Notes under the pieces: generated by a model
What the model saw: only the letters and a program-made list of their open reading frames with translations
Told to the model about the DNA's origin: nothing
The model's database searches: none
Translations under genes and position numbers: made by a program
In this document: positions 7,073 to 16,362 of the stretch, piece after piece
Position numbering within the stretch: the stretch's first letter is position 1
How the letters are laid out: each line of letters opens with the position of its first letter
Assembly (NCBI GenBank): GCA_938023075.1
Contig: CALHDG010000112.1
Location: forward strand, 1-41,718
DNA from: an uncultured Chitinophagales bacterium
GTDB taxonomy: Bacteria > Bacteroidota > Bacteroidia > Chitinophagales > JAHDHT01
DNA length: 41,718 bases
Direction of reading: 5' to 3'

Positions 7073-8272
7073 ATGTCATACAAACAACTGCAAAATAAAT
7101 GGTCAAACCAATATCCCGCTATAGAGGATTTGTTTGCCAAAGCCAAAAAGCGAATTCCACCAGTGGCTTGGGCATATCTCTCCTCCGGTACAGGCGATGA
7201 AGATTTGTTGGATGACAACAAAAGATCATTTCAAAAAATAAAATTTTTACCCAGGTTTTGCAAAGGAGCCTTACATGCCAATTTAACCACCACGTTATTT
7301 GGTAGAACCTATGCCGCACCAATTGGCGTGGCACCGGTTGGCTTAACCGGCTTAATGTGGGCACGGGTAGAACATTATCTGGCAGCCTCTTGTCAACGCT
7401 TCAACATCCCGTATGCATTAAGCACTTTAGCCACCGAAACGCCGGAAACGGTTGGCAAATATGTTGGGGAGATGGGTTGGTTTCAACTCTACCCACCAAA
7501 AGATATGGACTTGACGGAATCCTTATTAAAACGGGCAAAAGCAAATGGCTTTCATACTTTAATAGTTACCGCCGATGTACCCATGGCAAGCCGGAGAGAA
7601 CGAACTAAGCGGGCAGGCTTAGCGATGCCTCCAAAAATTACCCCCAAAATGATTTGGGAAGGCATCACCCATCCCGCTTGGAGTTATCATACTTTACGCC
7701 ATGGTTTACCCCGTTTGCGAACGGTTGAATATTACACCAACAACAGCGATTTCAAATTTGTAAGCGGCTTTGTAGGTAACCGTTTAGGTGGCACGTTAGA
7801 TTGGGACTACTGCAAACGCCTAAAAGAATTATGGGGCGACGGACCAGTTTTACTAAAAGGAATTCTACACCCTGAGGATGCAACTAAAGCCATTGAAATT
7901 GGCTTAGATGGCATTTATGTCTCAAACCATGGCGCCCGACAATTTAATGGAGCACCCACCGCTATTGAAGCATTGCCTGCCATTGCAAAAGCAGTAAATA
8001 GCAAAGCACCCATAGTTTTTGATAGTGGTGTTACCACAGGTTTAGATATTATGCGAGCTTTATATCTTGGTGCAGATTTCGTAATGGCAGGCAGGGCGTT
8101 TATTGCTTCGGTTGCTGCATTAGGTAAGTATGGAGGCGACCATGCCGCCCATATTTTTATGGATGATTTGCAAAATAACATGGTGCAGTTGGGCGTAACA
8201 ACTATTGAAGAATTGAGGAAGGCGGAATTGGCGGATGGACTTTGGTTGGAAATTGATGAGGATGCTGGATAA
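7073..8272 (+). CDS. FMN-dependent alpha-hydroxy-acid dehydrogenase/oxidase (LldD-like)
   Basis: A 399-residue TIM-barrel flavoenzyme of the L-lactate dehydrogenase/glycolate oxidase family, oxidising an alpha-hydroxy acid to the keto acid. Landmarks in order: P-I-G-V-A-P-V-G near 83-90, W-F-Q-L-Y (FMN/substrate Tyr), V-T-A-D-V-P, R-R-E-R, the Lys of L-L-K-G-I-L, the catalytic S-N-H-G-A-R-Q (His base and substrate Arg), then D-S-G-V-T-T-G and A-G-R-A-F binding the FMN phosphate. All active-site residues are kept. The length is normal. L-lactate is the commonest substrate, but the specificity loop cannot be read, so no gene symbol is assigned. It stands alone, with no lactate permease nearby. 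Confidence 0.9.
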   Translation: MSYKQLQNKWSNQYPAIEDLFAKAKKRIPPVAWAYLSSGTGDEDLLDDNKRSFQKIKFLPRFCKGALHANLTTTLFGRTYAAPIGVAPVGLTGLMWARVEHYLAASCQRFNIPYALSTLATETPETVGKYVGEMGWFQLYPPKDMDLTESLLKRAKANGFHTLIVTADVPMASRRERTKRAGLAMPPKITPKMIWEGITHPAWSYHTLRHGLPRLRTVEYYTNNSDFKFVSGFVGNRLGGTLDWDYCKRLKELWGDGPVLLKGILHPEDATKAIEIGLDGIYVSNHGARQFNGAPTAIEALPAIAKAVNSKAPIVFDSGVTTGLDIMRALYLGADFVMAGRAFIASVAALGKYGGDHAAHIFMDDLQNNMVQLGVTTIEELRKAELADGLWLEIDEDAG

Positions 8273-8662
8273 AATTTATTCTGCTTCGCTACATCAATTT
8301 TTTCAGCAGGATGTAAGAAAGAGTATGGAATTTTTCGGAGTACGAAACATGTTTATCAAAGTGGTTGATACTTTCTTGTTTCGATTATTTTTTATTTTTA
8401 CGAAGAACCGAAGTTTTTAAACTAGCCCCGATTGCAGCGGTTATGCCATTTTTGCGTGGGCTTTGAAGCGTTGGCAAAATGGCATTTGAGCGGAAAGCGG
8501 GACCCACGTTATTGTAATGCCACATAGTTTCGCTTCAAAAAATATTAAGCAAGTATTAACAACTTAATTGTTTAGATAAACTGTCGAGTGCATTGAAACA
8601 AAATATCCTGAATCTTCAAGTTAATTAGCCTGAAGTTATAGCTTTATAATTTATTTTATAAA
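8273..8662. other. Gene-free gap of 390 bases
   Basis: It contains the Flavo-1-like repeat (8423-8543) and its shared upstream flank (8351-8422). The remaining 8544-8662 is AT-rich and presumably holds the promoter of the next gene. I see no clear TAnnTTTG box, terminator or coding frame there. Confidence 0.6.
8423..8543 (+). ncRNA. Flavo-1-like structured repeat, copy 1
   Basis: The core from TAGCCCCG (8423) to CGGGAC (8503) can pair CCCG with CGGG and ATGCCATTTT with AAAATGGCAT, leaving asymmetric internal loops containing GCAGCGG and GAGCGGAAAG. Conserved sequence continues to GTTTCGCTTCAAAAAAT. Copies lie at 19728 (plus) and 31591, 36112 and 13531 (minus). A further 70 bases upstream (8351-8422) are shared with the flank of the 31591 copy. 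From memory this resembles the Flavo-1 RNA motif described in Flavobacteria; transcription here is not shown. Confidence 0.6.
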
Positions 8663-9748
8663 TTGACTGAAACATTGGACGATATATTGAATACAGATAT
8701 AATAATAATTGGTGCCGGACTTACTGGTTTAACAACAGCCATGCTTTTATTAAAGCAAGGGAAAAGTATAAAAATCATAGAGTCGAGATTAAGACTTGGT
8801 GGTAGAATTTATACGCTGGGTTTTGAAGTAAACCAACCAATAGAAATGGGCGCAACCTGGTTGGGATATAAACATAAACATCTATACGATTTTTTAAATG
8901 AATTAGATGTAGAAGTATTTATACAAGAGTTGGGCAACAATGCCATTTTTGAACCCATTTCAACAAGTCCGCCGTATTTAGCATTGATGCCCGCAAATGA
9001 TGAACCTTCTTTACGGATAAAAGGGGGAAGCACAGCATTGATAAAAAGTCTTGCTGATAAGGTTGGAATAAAAAATATACATCTTTCAGAAAAGGTACTT
9101 TCAATTTCAAAAAGTACAAACTCAATATCAGTTACAACGGATAAGGCGACTTACCAAGTGGAAAAGGTCATTTCTACCTTACCGCCCAACTTGCTCATCA
9201 ATACCATAAAATTTAATCCTGAATTACCGGATGAGCTAAAATCGGTAGCGTTGGCTACTCATACATGGATGGGAGATTCTATAAAAGTTGCCTTGAGCTA
9301 TTCAAAACCATTTTGGAAAAATGAAAACAGCTCTGGTACTATTTTAAGCAATGTTGGTCCGGTTAATGAAATGTATGATCATTCTAATTTTGAAAAGAAT
9401 TATTATGCACTGAAAGGTTTTTTGAACGGCAGCTTTTTCGGTATAAGTAAAATAGAAAGAAAGCATATGGTGTTGAAACAATTGAAAAAATACTTCGGCT
9501 CGGTAGTGGAAGATTACGATAACTATTTTGAACAAGTATGGATGCACGAAGGGGATACTTTTTGTTCTTACAATGAACATGTTTTACCTCATCAAAATAA
9601 TGGGCATCAAATTTATCAACAGACTTTTTTAGAAGACCGTTTGATTATTGCCGGTAGCGAAACCTCACCAATATATCCTGGTTATATGGAAGGTGCTGTT
9701 TATAGTGCGAAGACTGTTTCTAATTTACTCGGCACTGCTGATTCATAA
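8663..9748 (+). CDS. FAD-dependent amine-oxidase-like protein (flavin monoamine oxidase family)
   Basis: A 361-residue flavoprotein. The dinucleotide fold is at the N-terminus, I-I-I-I-G-A-G-L-T-G-L-T-T-A (about 14-27), followed by the E39 that binds the FAD ribose and L-G-G-R-I-Y. It has the Glu-Met-Gly-A-T-W-L-G region of amine oxidases and the C-terminal FAD signature I-I-A-G-S-E-T-S-P then G-Y-M-E-G-A. The start must be TTG at 8663: the next ATG is inside the Rossmann fold and an in-frame stop lies at 8639-8641. It is shorter than typical monoamine oxidases. The substrate is unknown. The next gene follows after 27 bases, so the two may be co-transcribed. Confidence 0.85.
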   Translation: MTETLDDILNTDIIIIGAGLTGLTTAMLLLKQGKSIKIIESRLRLGGRIYTLGFEVNQPIEMGATWLGYKHKHLYDFLNELDVEVFIQELGNNAIFEPISTSPPYLALMPANDEPSLRIKGGSTALIKSLADKVGIKNIHLSEKVLSISKSTNSISVTTDKATYQVEKVISTLPPNLLINTIKFNPELPDELKSVALATHTWMGDSIKVALSYSKPFWKNENSSGTILSNVGPVNEMYDHSNFEKNYYALKGFLNGSFFGISKIERKHMVLKQLKKYFGSVVEDYDNYFEQVWMHEGDTFCSYNEHVLPHQNNGHQIYQQTFLEDRLIIAGSETSPIYPGYMEGAVYSAKTVSNLLGTADS

Positions 9749-9775
9749 ATACAAGATTTTTAAAATTATAATGAT

Positions 9776-10411
9776 ATGAATTCATTGGTAGAAAAAATAG
9801 ATCATTTGGTTTACTGTGTTCATCATTTAGAAGAGGGTATTAATTTCTTTAAAGATCAATATGGTATGCAAGCGGTTGTAGGAGGAAGACATCTTAATGA
9901 AGGAACCAAAAATGCCATCATTAGTTTAGCTAATCAATGCTATATAGAAATTCTTGCAGTGGATGAAGAGCATACTAAACATACTAACGATCGTTGGATG
10001 GGAATTGATCTGTTGACAAATCCCAAGTTAACTCGCTGGGCGATAAAATCAACAAATCTTGAGGCAGACAAACAAGCCTTGGTTCATTACAATGATCAAT
10101 TAGGTAAGATTGAAAGTGGACTTAGACAAAGACCTGACCTTTCCAATTTAACTTGGCAATTGACTAAACCGCTGAGTTATCCTGAAGTAGAAGTCGTTCC
10201 GTTTTTAGTAGATTGGTCAGGTTCTGATTCATATCCCACCGATGGATTACCCATTCAAGGTAGTTTGTTGGAAGTGACTGTAGGCTGCGATAATCCTGAC
10301 AAAATAAGCACCTGTTTAGATGCCTTAAATATAGAAATACCTATTATAAAAAGTAAAAAATCATACATTAAAATAGTGATTGACGGACCGACAGGAAAAT
10401 TTGAGCTATAG
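9776..10411 (+). CDS. Glyoxalase-like (VOC superfamily) protein
   Basis: A 211-residue protein beginning K-I-D-H-L-V-Y-C-V-H, a beta strand with the metal-ligand-type His of the vicinal-oxygen-chelate fold, followed by G-I-N-F-F-K-D-Q-Y-G-M. The second half (W-S-G-S, then G-S-L-L-E-V-T-V-G) looks like the partner lobe. It resembles the Glyoxalase_3 family (PF13468) of uncharacterised proteins. It sits 27 bases after the amine-oxidase-like gene on the same strand, so a joint catabolic role is possible but not shown. Confidence 0.8.
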   Translation: MNSLVEKIDHLVYCVHHLEEGINFFKDQYGMQAVVGGRHLNEGTKNAIISLANQCYIEILAVDEEHTKHTNDRWMGIDLLTNPKLTRWAIKSTNLEADKQALVHYNDQLGKIESGLRQRPDLSNLTWQLTKPLSYPEVEVVPFLVDWSGSDSYPTDGLPIQGSLLEVTVGCDNPDKISTCLDALNIEIPIIKSKKSYIKIVIDGPTGKFEL

Positions 10412-10494
10412 CAATATATTAAGTAACTTACCATTGGTTTAGTTTTCCGTACTAATTTTATCTATTCATACAATTTCCGAAACACAGTTTAAAG

Positions 10495-10508
10495 CAGACA
10501 AGTCTGTC
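10495..10508. promoter_or_regulatory. TetR operator, site 1
   Basis: CAGACAAGTCTGTC here is the exact reverse complement of GACAGACTTGTCTG at 11187-11200. It lies about 96 bases before the TetR gene start and about 20 bases before a -7-like box TATATTCG (10528-10535), so a bound dimer would cover the -33 region. Identical 14-base sites on both sides of a tetR gene are strong evidence for operators. Confidence 0.7.
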
Positions 10509-10603
10509 TATTTTCAAAAATTTAGCCTATATTCGTATTTTGTTATCTCTACAAGTATCTGCAAAAAGTTACAAAATAACCACCCAAATGTAAATTTTAT
10601 ACA

Positions 10604-11182
10604 ATGAAAGTGAGTAAAGCAAGAACGCAAATCATCAATACCGCCTCAGAGTTATTTTATAAAAAAGGCTATAACCTAACGGGCATTAACGAAATTATTG
10701 CTAAAGCCAATATTGCCAAAGCAACTTTATACAGCCATTTTAAATCAAAAGAAGATTTATGCATTGCTTATTTAGAATACAGAGATGAAATACTCTCAAA
10801 AAATTTGCAAGAATTTTGCGAAAGCAAAACCAAAGGCGATGCACAATTACTTGCAGTGCTACAATTTTTAATTCCCTTTTTTAAAAGTGAGCAGTTTAAT
10901 GGCTGTTGGTGCATTAGAACGCTTGCTGAAATTGAACCACAAAATGAAAAAATAAGAACCTGCATCAAAGCCAATAAAGTTAGCTTTTTGCAATACTTAA
11001 AAAAACTGGTGAAGCAAAACAAACCAGAATTAAAAGCAAGCATTCAAAAGCAGATAGCCAACCGTATTTATTTATTGTATGAAGGCGCCATTTTAGAAAG
11101 TCATTTACACAATGAAATATGGCCCATTAAAGAAGCTATAAAATTACTTAGAGATGTTTTAGAAAATACGGCTTCAAAATAA
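10604..11182 (+). CDS. TetR-family transcriptional repressor
   Basis: A 192-residue protein. The N-terminal helix-turn-helix is typical: T-A-S-E-L-F-Y-K-K-G-Y, then G-I-N-E-I-I-A-K-A-N-I-A-K-A-T-L-Y-S-H-F-K-S-K-E-D-L. The C-terminal ligand domain includes C-W-C-I-R-T-L-A-E and resembles the YxaF/LmrA-type subgroup. Identical palindromic sites flank the gene (10495-10508 and 11184-11201), the second lying before the short-chain dehydrogenase at 11287. The simplest reading is that it represses both itself and that enzyme and is released by the enzyme's substrate or a related compound. Confidence 0.88.
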   Translation: MKVSKARTQIINTASELFYKKGYNLTGINEIIAKANIAKATLYSHFKSKEDLCIAYLEYRDEILSKNLQEFCESKTKGDAQLLAVLQFLIPFFKSEQFNGCWCIRTLAEIEPQNEKIRTCIKANKVSFLQYLKKLVKQNKPELKASIQKQIANRIYLLYEGAILESHLHNEIWPIKEAIKLLRDVLENTASK

Positions 11183-11183
11183 A

Positions 11184-11201
11184 ACAGACAGACTTGTCTG
11201 T
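11184..11201. promoter_or_regulatory. TetR operator, site 2, over the SDR promoter
   Basis: ACAGACA-GACT-TGTCTGT is a 7+4+7 inverted repeat immediately after the tetR stop. It contains the same 14 bases as site 1. A -7-like box TACCTTTA lies about 22 bases downstream of the TTG within the operator, so the operator overlaps the probable -33 element of the SDR promoter. Confidence 0.72.
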
Positions 11202-11286
11202 TTTACAAAAAAAATTCATACCTTTACATCATATTTTGAAAACATCTTTACAAACAAAAAGATTTTTTAACTAATAAAATTTTAAT

Positions 11287-12033
11287 ATGTCAAATTTTAA
11301 ATCGAAAACAGCCTTAATTATTGGCGGAACTAGTGGAATAGGTAAAGCTACTGCCGAAGCCTTATTGAACAACGAAGCCACCGTGCACATTGTAGGAAGA
11401 AACCCGGATAAAGTTAATGACCAACCAAACTTACACAAGCATAAGGTTGACATTACCAAGCGCGAAGAAGTGGATGCATTGGTTGCTCAATTAGGTCAAC
11501 TGCCTAACTTAGATTATTTAGTGAATGCATCCGGTATTTTTGGACCTAAGCCGTTTTTAGAGCATACCGTTAGTGATTATGATTCGTACTTAGACTTAAA
11601 CAGAGGGTTCTTTTTTATCAGTCAGGCAGCTGCAAAAGTGATGAAGAATACAAGCGGCGGCTCTATTGTAAACGTTGGCTCTATGTGGGCAAAACAGGCA
11701 GTTAAAGCCACACCTTCTTCTGCTTATTCTATGCAAAAAGCAGGTTTGCACTCTTTAACCCAACACTTGGCGATGGAATTAGCCGAGCACAATATCCGGG
11801 TAAATGCAGTTTCTCCTGCAGTTGTTGATACCCCAGTTTACCACAGCGTTTTTGGCAGCGAAGAAGCCGCTAAAGAAGCCTTAGTTGGCTTCAACAATTT
11901 CCACCCTATTGGCAGAAATGGAACGGCACAGGATATTGCTTCTACCATTGTATTTTTACTATCCGATAATTCTAGTTGGGTTACCGGCACTATTTTAGAT
12001 GTAGATGGTGGCGTAATGGCTGGTAGAAATTAG
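11287..12033 (+). CDS. Short-chain dehydrogenase/reductase (classical SDR)
   Basis: A 248-residue NAD(P)-dependent oxidoreductase. The cofactor motif G-G-T-S-G-I-G-K-A is at about 13-21. The structural N-A-S-G (near 80) is present; it replaces the usual N-A-A-G. The catalytic Ser lies in I-V-N-V-G-S, and Y-S-M-Q-K supplies the Y-x-x-x-K pair. The C-terminus [11 protein letters not shown] is classical. The substrate is unknown. The position after a TetR gene, with a shared operator between them, suggests an inducible detoxification or catabolic enzyme. A terminator follows at 12072. Confidence 0.9.
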   Translation: MSNFKSKTALIIGGTSGIGKATAEALLNNEATVHIVGRNPDKVNDQPNLHKHKVDITKREEVDALVAQLGQLPNLDYLVNASGIFGPKPFLEHTVSDYDSYLDLNRGFFFISQAAAKVMKNTSGGSIVNVGSMWAKQAVKATPSSAYSMQKAGLHSLTQHLAMELAEHNIRVNAVSPAVVDTPVYHSVFGSEEAAKEALVGFNNFHPIGRNGTAQDIASTIVFLLSDNSSWVTGTILDVDGGVMAGRN

Positions 12034-12071
12034 ATACCGAATAGTCATTTTTAAAATATTAAAGTATCAAT

Positions 12072-12109
12072 AAGCCTTGTTATTTATTTTAACAAGGCTT
12101 TTTCTTTTT
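12072..12109 (+). terminator. Rho-independent terminator after the SDR gene
   Basis: AAGCCTTGTTA (12072-12082) pairs perfectly with TAACAAGGCTT (12090-12100) across a seven-base loop, followed by a T-rich tail TTTCTTTTT. It ends the tetR-SDR transcription unit 39 bases after the SDR stop. Confidence 0.85.
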
Positions 12110-12135
12110 ATTAGGATATTTCTTATCTCTGCATC

Positions 12136-12435
12136 ATGTTGAAATCCATAACCTTAGAAAATTTTTTCTCTTTTAAAGAAAAGCAAACCATTCACTTAAA
12201 CAAAGGTGTTAGTGTATTGGTGGGTATTAATGGAAGTGATAAATCTAATTTTATTAAAGCAATTAGGTTGTTGTATGAAGGAGTTGCTGGTATTGGTTTT
12301 GAAAAGGTTTTTTTGCAGGAATGGGTAGGGTTTTCTCCTAATGCAAATGTTGCAGCACTTGCTTCCAATGCAGCTGAAGCTGAAATTTTGAAAGACGACA
12401 ACTTGTTTTCTTTTTTACAAATTATACCAAAATGA
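12136..12435 (+). pseudogene. Truncated AAA/RecF-like ATPase with damaged Walker A
   Basis: A 99-residue frame equals only the N-terminus of an AAA15/AAA21-type ATPase: M-L-K-S-I-T-L-E-N-F-F-S-F-K-E-K, then the P-loop G-I-N-G-S-D-K-S-N. The last Gly before Lys is replaced by Asp, which should destroy nucleotide binding. The normal protein is several hundred residues; here it stops at 12435 and the AraC gene starts 22 bases later. No Walker B or signature region remains. Complete relatives act in anti-phage or repair systems, often with a TOPRIM/DUF4276 partner. A DUF4276-like gene is at the far right edge but 29 kb away, so a link is not claimed. Confidence 0.75.
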
Positions 12436-12456
12436 TTTTAATGCTAGTTATCAAAA

Positions 12457-13278
12457 ATGATATATAAAGGAAAAACCAACGAATATTTACAATTAGCCAA
12501 AATTAAATGCCAACAAAGTTTTCAGGAAACGGAGACCTTAGAAAGTCCGTTAACCTTTATTTGGTTTGAAAAAGACAAGCAAAATATTATGATTGATAAT
12601 GTGACCTACCAATCGGTAGCGAACCAAATTATTTGCTTAACCGAGTTTCATCAAGTAGATTTTTCAACGGCTTGCCACGCCAAGTTAATCCGGTTCAACC
12701 GTTCTTTTTATTGTGTATTAGATCACGATAGCGAAGTAAGCTGCAAAGGCATTTTATTCTTTGGGGCTTCTCAACTACCCAAATTTATCATCCCTGCCGA
12801 GGAATTAGAAAAATTTGAAACCATCTGGAAAATGTTTGAAATTGAAATTCGCTCAAACGATGCCTTACAATTAGAAATGTTGCAGGCAATGCTAAAGCGC
12901 TTTATCATTTTATGTACACGGGTTTATAAAAATCAACATCATTATACAAAACTTGATAAAACTAAGGTAGACCTTGTTCGAGAGTATAACTTTTTAGTAG
13001 AACAAAATTTCCGAACAATCCATACCGTAGCCGATTATGCAGCCTTGTTGAATAAGTCGCCCAAAACGCTTTCTAATCTATTTTCGAAATTAGCCAACAA
13101 GTCGCCTTTGCAATACATTCAAGATCGCAAAATGCTGGAAGCCCGCCGCTTGCTGCGCTTTACCGATAAAAGCGTAAAAGAAATAGCCTACGAAATTGGC
13201 TTTGAAGACCTGCAATCGTTTAGCCGGTTTTTCAAAAAAATAGAGGGCATTGCCCCTACTCAATATAAAGTGAGTTGA
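12457..13278 (+). CDS. AraC-family transcriptional regulator
   Basis: A 273-residue protein with an N-terminal cupin-like sensor region (about 1-150) and a C-terminal AraC double helix-turn-helix (about 175-273): T-V-A-D-Y-A-A-L-L-N-K-S-P-K-T-L-S-N-L-F, then S-V-K-E-I-A-Y-E-I-G-F, F-S-R-F-F-K-K and the closing G-I-A-P-T-Q-Y. The linker includes L-Q-Y-I-Q-D-R-K-M-L-E-A-R-R-L-L. It is probably a one-component activator. No target operon is adjacent: the upstream gene is a dead ATPase fragment and the downstream 750 bases are gene-free. Confidence 0.9.
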   Translation: MIYKGKTNEYLQLAKIKCQQSFQETETLESPLTFIWFEKDKQNIMIDNVTYQSVANQIICLTEFHQVDFSTACHAKLIRFNRSFYCVLDHDSEVSCKGILFFGASQLPKFIIPAEELEKFETIWKMFEIEIRSNDALQLEMLQAMLKRFIILCTRVYKNQHHYTKLDKTKVDLVREYNFLVEQNFRTIHTVADYAALLNKSPKTLSNLFSKLANKSPLQYIQDRKMLEARRLLRFTDKSVKEIAYEIGFEDLQSFSRFFKKIEGIAPTQYKVS

Positions 13279-13530
13279 GTAATTTCCACTCGTACTAAAA
13301 GTTTGGCTGACAAGTGGTGGCACAAGTTTTATCTATTTTTTTAGAAACGAAACATATGGAGTATTTATACTTGTTTAGGTTGAGTTTTGGGCTTTTTTAC
13401 TTCTGGATTTTGTGCTTAGGCGATTCAAAAAATCGCCTCATAGTGGTGTATGGAGCTATTTTTTGAAGAAGTATAAGTGCAAAAGCCTTAGTCAAAAAGT
13501 TTAAAATTCAGCCTATTTAAGTATATAACC

Positions 13531-13614
13531 GCGCAGCCTGCTATCCGCTCATATGCTATTGCCAACGCTTCAAAATCTTCGCTGCAAAATAGCATAACCG
13601 CTACTATCAGGGTT
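13531..13614 (-). ncRNA. Flavo-1-like structured repeat, divergent copy with compensatory changes
   Basis: Read on the minus strand it has the same layout as the other four copies, but the outer stem is CCTG/CAGG instead of CCCG/CGGG and the inner stem is ATGCTATT/AATAGCAT instead of ATGCCATT/AATGGCAT. Both changes are paired substitutions. The loops AGCGG and GAGCGG are unchanged. The 3' extension GTTTCGCTTCAA of other copies is not evident here. Confidence 0.55.
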
Positions 13615-13657
13615 ATACTTCTAAGCTCGCAACGCTTTAATACCGTTTACCACAGTT

Positions 13658-14002
13658 ATACCAATTTGTTTATAAGATAGTACACTAAAATTTAGATTAC
13701 CCATCTAAGCCCGAACAATAAAAAAAAAGGTAGATACTGCGCAAATCATTCCGCTCCATTCCGATACTGAATCAAGTTCAGCACAAGTTTCGCAGCATAA
13801 CGGTTGTAGTACCGAAAACTGTCATGCTGCGATTCACTGCCTTGTCGGTTAAACACTAAGTTTAACTTGTTATTATTTTATGTGAATCTACTGTACAAAG
13901 ATAATCGCAGAGGGATGACAGCTTGATAGCAAAAAAAGCATGTACGGAATTTGATTGAGCAACTCCCAACATTAAAACTAAATTTGTATGTCAATTTAGT
14001 AT
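13658..14002 (+). repeat. Repeat A, degenerate copy with an internal insertion
   Basis: The left end ATACCAATTTG then ACACTAAAATTT and the right end AAAACTAAATTTGTATGTCAATTTAGTAT are recognisable. The core is replaced by about 250 bases of other sequence, including a nested inverted pair at 13819-13834 and 13903-13921. The element now spans 345 bases instead of about 160. Confidence 0.55.
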
Positions 14003-14028
14003 TATTCGTACCACAGGAAATGCCAAAA

Positions 14029-16362
14029 TTAATTTCCTAGCTGACATCCGCTAATCACCACATCATCAAAATAAACCCGGTCATTATTAACCGATGCATC
14101 TACTCGAAACCTAATTTTTGTAGTAGCCGAAAATGCCTGATTGATGATAACCGATTCGCGGTAAGTCTTGTCGTTCTCAAAGTCAGTTCCTTTTATCCAT
14201 GTTTTAAGGCTAGTAAAAGTATTTCCGCCATCTGTAGACAGTTGCAACCAAAAATCTTCCCCATCTTCTAACTCCACCGGAAAGTAAGAAAACTCAACCG
14301 TCAATTCTTCATAATTTGTTGCATTAATATTGTCTGAAGTCATATATGAACTGGAGCTATTATCTCTTATGCGAATGGTATAACTACCACTACTGGCATA
14401 TGGCGCATAATTATTTCGGTAACAATCACCACCGCCATCATTCCAAATACCCCAACCGGTTTCAAAATCTTCGCTGTTAATAATTTGGTTGCTACAATTA
14501 CCTTCATTGCCGGTTTCAAAACAAAAATTACTAATTTCAGAAGCAGCAAAACTTCCGCCCGAAGCTAGTGTATTACCATTAGCAGATAAAACATAAGAGC
14601 CATTGCCAAAGCTGCAACACATGCCATCAGAATAAGCATCATTTATAACAAAGCTGTAACATCCATCAACAAGACATTCGGTTAAATTAAGCGAACTTCC
14701 ATCCGGTTGATTATCGTATGGTCCGCCACTTAATACTACTTCACCAGAAGTGTTGGTAATTTCCCAACTGTTTTCTTCGGGATAATTATCAAAGTTTAGG
14801 GTTAAGTTAAGTTCATTATTTTGGCAACCTTCCGGGCAAGGAGCACATGACCCGCCGCAGTCAATACCTGTCTCATCTTGATTTTGAATGCCATCTGCAC
14901 AAGAAGGGCATGCCGTACACGGACCACCGCAGTCAATACCCGTTTCATTTTGGTTTTGAATACCATCTTCACAAGTTGGCTCTGATGAACCTAAGCAAAA
15001 GTTGGTTGTTTCTGCTTCATTAAAAGTGGCACCGGAAGCTATGGTGTTTCCATTGGCGGTTACACTATATGAACCATTGCCATAACTGCAACAAATACCA
15101 TCTTGAAAAGCATCTTTAATAGTAAAATCATAACATCCATCATTTAAACATTCTATAATCGATAGGGTGCCCCCATCTTCCTCATTAGCATATGGACCAC
15201 CTGAAGCCACTACATTTCCAGCTGCATTGGTGATTTCCCAACTGTTTTCTTCCGGGTAATTATCAAAGTTAATCGTAATTTTTACGTCGTTTGCCTGGCA
15301 ATCAACTTGGCAGGGAGCACAAGGTCCGCCACAATCCGTTCCAGTTTCTCCTTGATTTTGTATACCATCTGAACAATTAGCTACCGGCTCTTCTCCGCCT
15401 CCACCACAAGCATTGGAGTTTAGCAGGCTGGCTCTAAAACCATCGGGATCAAACAAAGCGCGCATTCGTTCAGTTTGCCCTTGTGTAAATAAGTTCATAC
15501 AAGCATCATCCGAATAATCCATATAATTTTGAACCATATCAGTGGAGTTGCAGGAAACGTGTCCAGCAGCACAACCATAATTTGGTGCATCAGAAGTTGG
15601 GGTGTCACCTACAAAATCATCTACACTACAACCACCATCTCCCCAAATATGGCGTAAGTTTAACCAATGTCCCACTTCGTGTGTAGTGGTTCTTCCGCCA
15701 TTAAAAGGCGGTTGGGCAGAGCCGGTAGTTCCAAAAAATTGCGGACTCATCACAACGCCGTCCGTTGAGGCATCATCTCCTGGAAATTGAGCATAACCTA
15801 AAATACCGCCACCAATATTGCAGACCCACATATTTAAATAGCTTCCGGTAGGCCAAGCATCAACACCGCCTTGCGATGCTCTTTTCATCGCATCGTTTGT
15901 ACCCCAACTACTTCGATCTGCAAACTTACGGGTAATGCCATCGGTTGTATTTCCATTGGGGTCTATTGTTGCCATACAAAATTCAATTTGGGTATCTGTT
16001 GCTTGCGACCAAGTATCATTTGCATCGCCGTTAGTTCGTCTAAAATCGTTATTTAATACTTCCATTTGAGAAAATATTTGGGCATTGCTGATGTTTTGTT
16101 CATCGGTTTGATATATAATGTGCACTACTACCGGTATAGTAATAATGCCTGATACTCGCGACGTGTTATTTCGACTTCTTTGGATACATTCTCGTGTAAC
16201 GCGTTCTATTTCGTTCATTTTTCTAGAGAGCGTAGGATCTTGCTCCATTTTGGTTTCCAATACATTCATAGTGCCGCAGTTACGTTGTTGAGCGTTGCCA
16301 TCTATTATTATTAGAAATAGTAAGCTGTTTAGTACAATTGAACACAGAAGATTTTTAACCAT
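14029..16362 (-). CDS. Secreted M43-family zinc metalloprotease with Cys-rich repeat modules
   Basis: A 777-residue protein. A Sec signal peptide (about 1-24, ending G-N-A-Q) is followed by a pregnancy-associated-plasma-protein-A type M43B catalytic domain (about 75-310) with the zinc site H228-E-V-G-H232-W-L-N-L-R-H238 and the conserved [11 protein letters not shown]. Next come short C-x-D-G-I-Q-N-Q-x-E-T-G-x-D-C-G-G units and two copies of a roughly 95-residue module ([12 protein letters not shown] to D-G-I/M-C-C to T/S-N-F-C). The C-terminal 150 residues look like a jelly-roll (S-E-D-F-E-T-G-W-G to V-Y-F-D-D-V-V-I-S). It should be an active extracellular protease. No typical type IX sorting tail is visible. 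The lysyl-oxidase-like protein at 23262 carries the same module. Confidence 0.9.
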   Translation of the reverse strand: MVKNLLCSIVLNSLLFLIIIDGNAQQRNCGTMNVLETKMEQDPTLSRKMNEIERVTRECIQRSRNNTSRVSGIITIPVVVHIIYQTDEQNISNAQIFSQMEVLNNDFRRTNGDANDTWSQATDTQIEFCMATIDPNGNTTDGITRKFADRSSWGTNDAMKRASQGGVDAWPTGSYLNMWVCNIGGGILGYAQFPGDDASTDGVVMSPQFFGTTGSAQPPFNGGRTTTHEVGHWLNLRHIWGDGGCSVDDFVGDTPTSDAPNYGCAAGHVSCNSTDMVQNYMDYSDDACMNLFTQGQTERMRALFDPDGFRASLLNSNACGGGGEEPVANCSDGIQNQGETGTDCGGPCAPCQVDCQANDVKITINFDNYPEENSWEITNAAGNVVASGGPYANEEDGGTLSIIECLNDGCYDFTIKDAFQDGICCSYGNGSYSVTANGNTIASGATFNEAETTNFCLGSSEPTCEDGIQNQNETGIDCGGPCTACPSCADGIQNQDETGIDCGGSCAPCPEGCQNNELNLTLNFDNYPEENSWEITNTSGEVVLSGGPYDNQPDGSSLNLTECLVDGCYSFVINDAYSDGMCCSFGNGSYVLSANGNTLASGGSFAASEISNFCFETGNEGNCSNQIINSEDFETGWGIWNDGGGDCYRNNYAPYASSGSYTIRIRDNSSSSYMTSDNINATNYEELTVEFSYFPVELEDGEDFWLQLSTDGGNTFTSLKTWIKGTDFENDKTYRESVIINQAFSATTKIRFRVDASVNNDRVYFDDVVISGCQLGN

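Larger units (their letters stand above)
13279..14028. other. 750-base gene-free region with several degenerate repeats
   Basis: It holds a hairpin at 13418-13438 (AGGCGATT-CAAAA-AATCGCCT, no T run), the divergent Flavo-1-like copy at 13531-13614 and a broken repeat A at 13658-14002. Inside the latter, CTGTCATGCTGCGATT (13819-13834) and AATCGCAGAGGGATGACAG (13903-13921) are inverted copies of each other, so a further small palindromic unit is nested there. No coding frame is credible. Confidence 0.6.

Noticed and set aside
8235-8420. 61-codon frame overlapping the end of the hydroxy-acid dehydrogenase gene
   Set aside because: It lies out of frame in the dehydrogenase end and in the repeat flank, with a composition unlike a gene.
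12136-12435. Functional link between the ATPase stump and the DUF4276-like gene at 41353
   Set aside because: Such proteins do pair in defence loci, but these are 29 kb apart, one is dead and the other is cut by the window edge.
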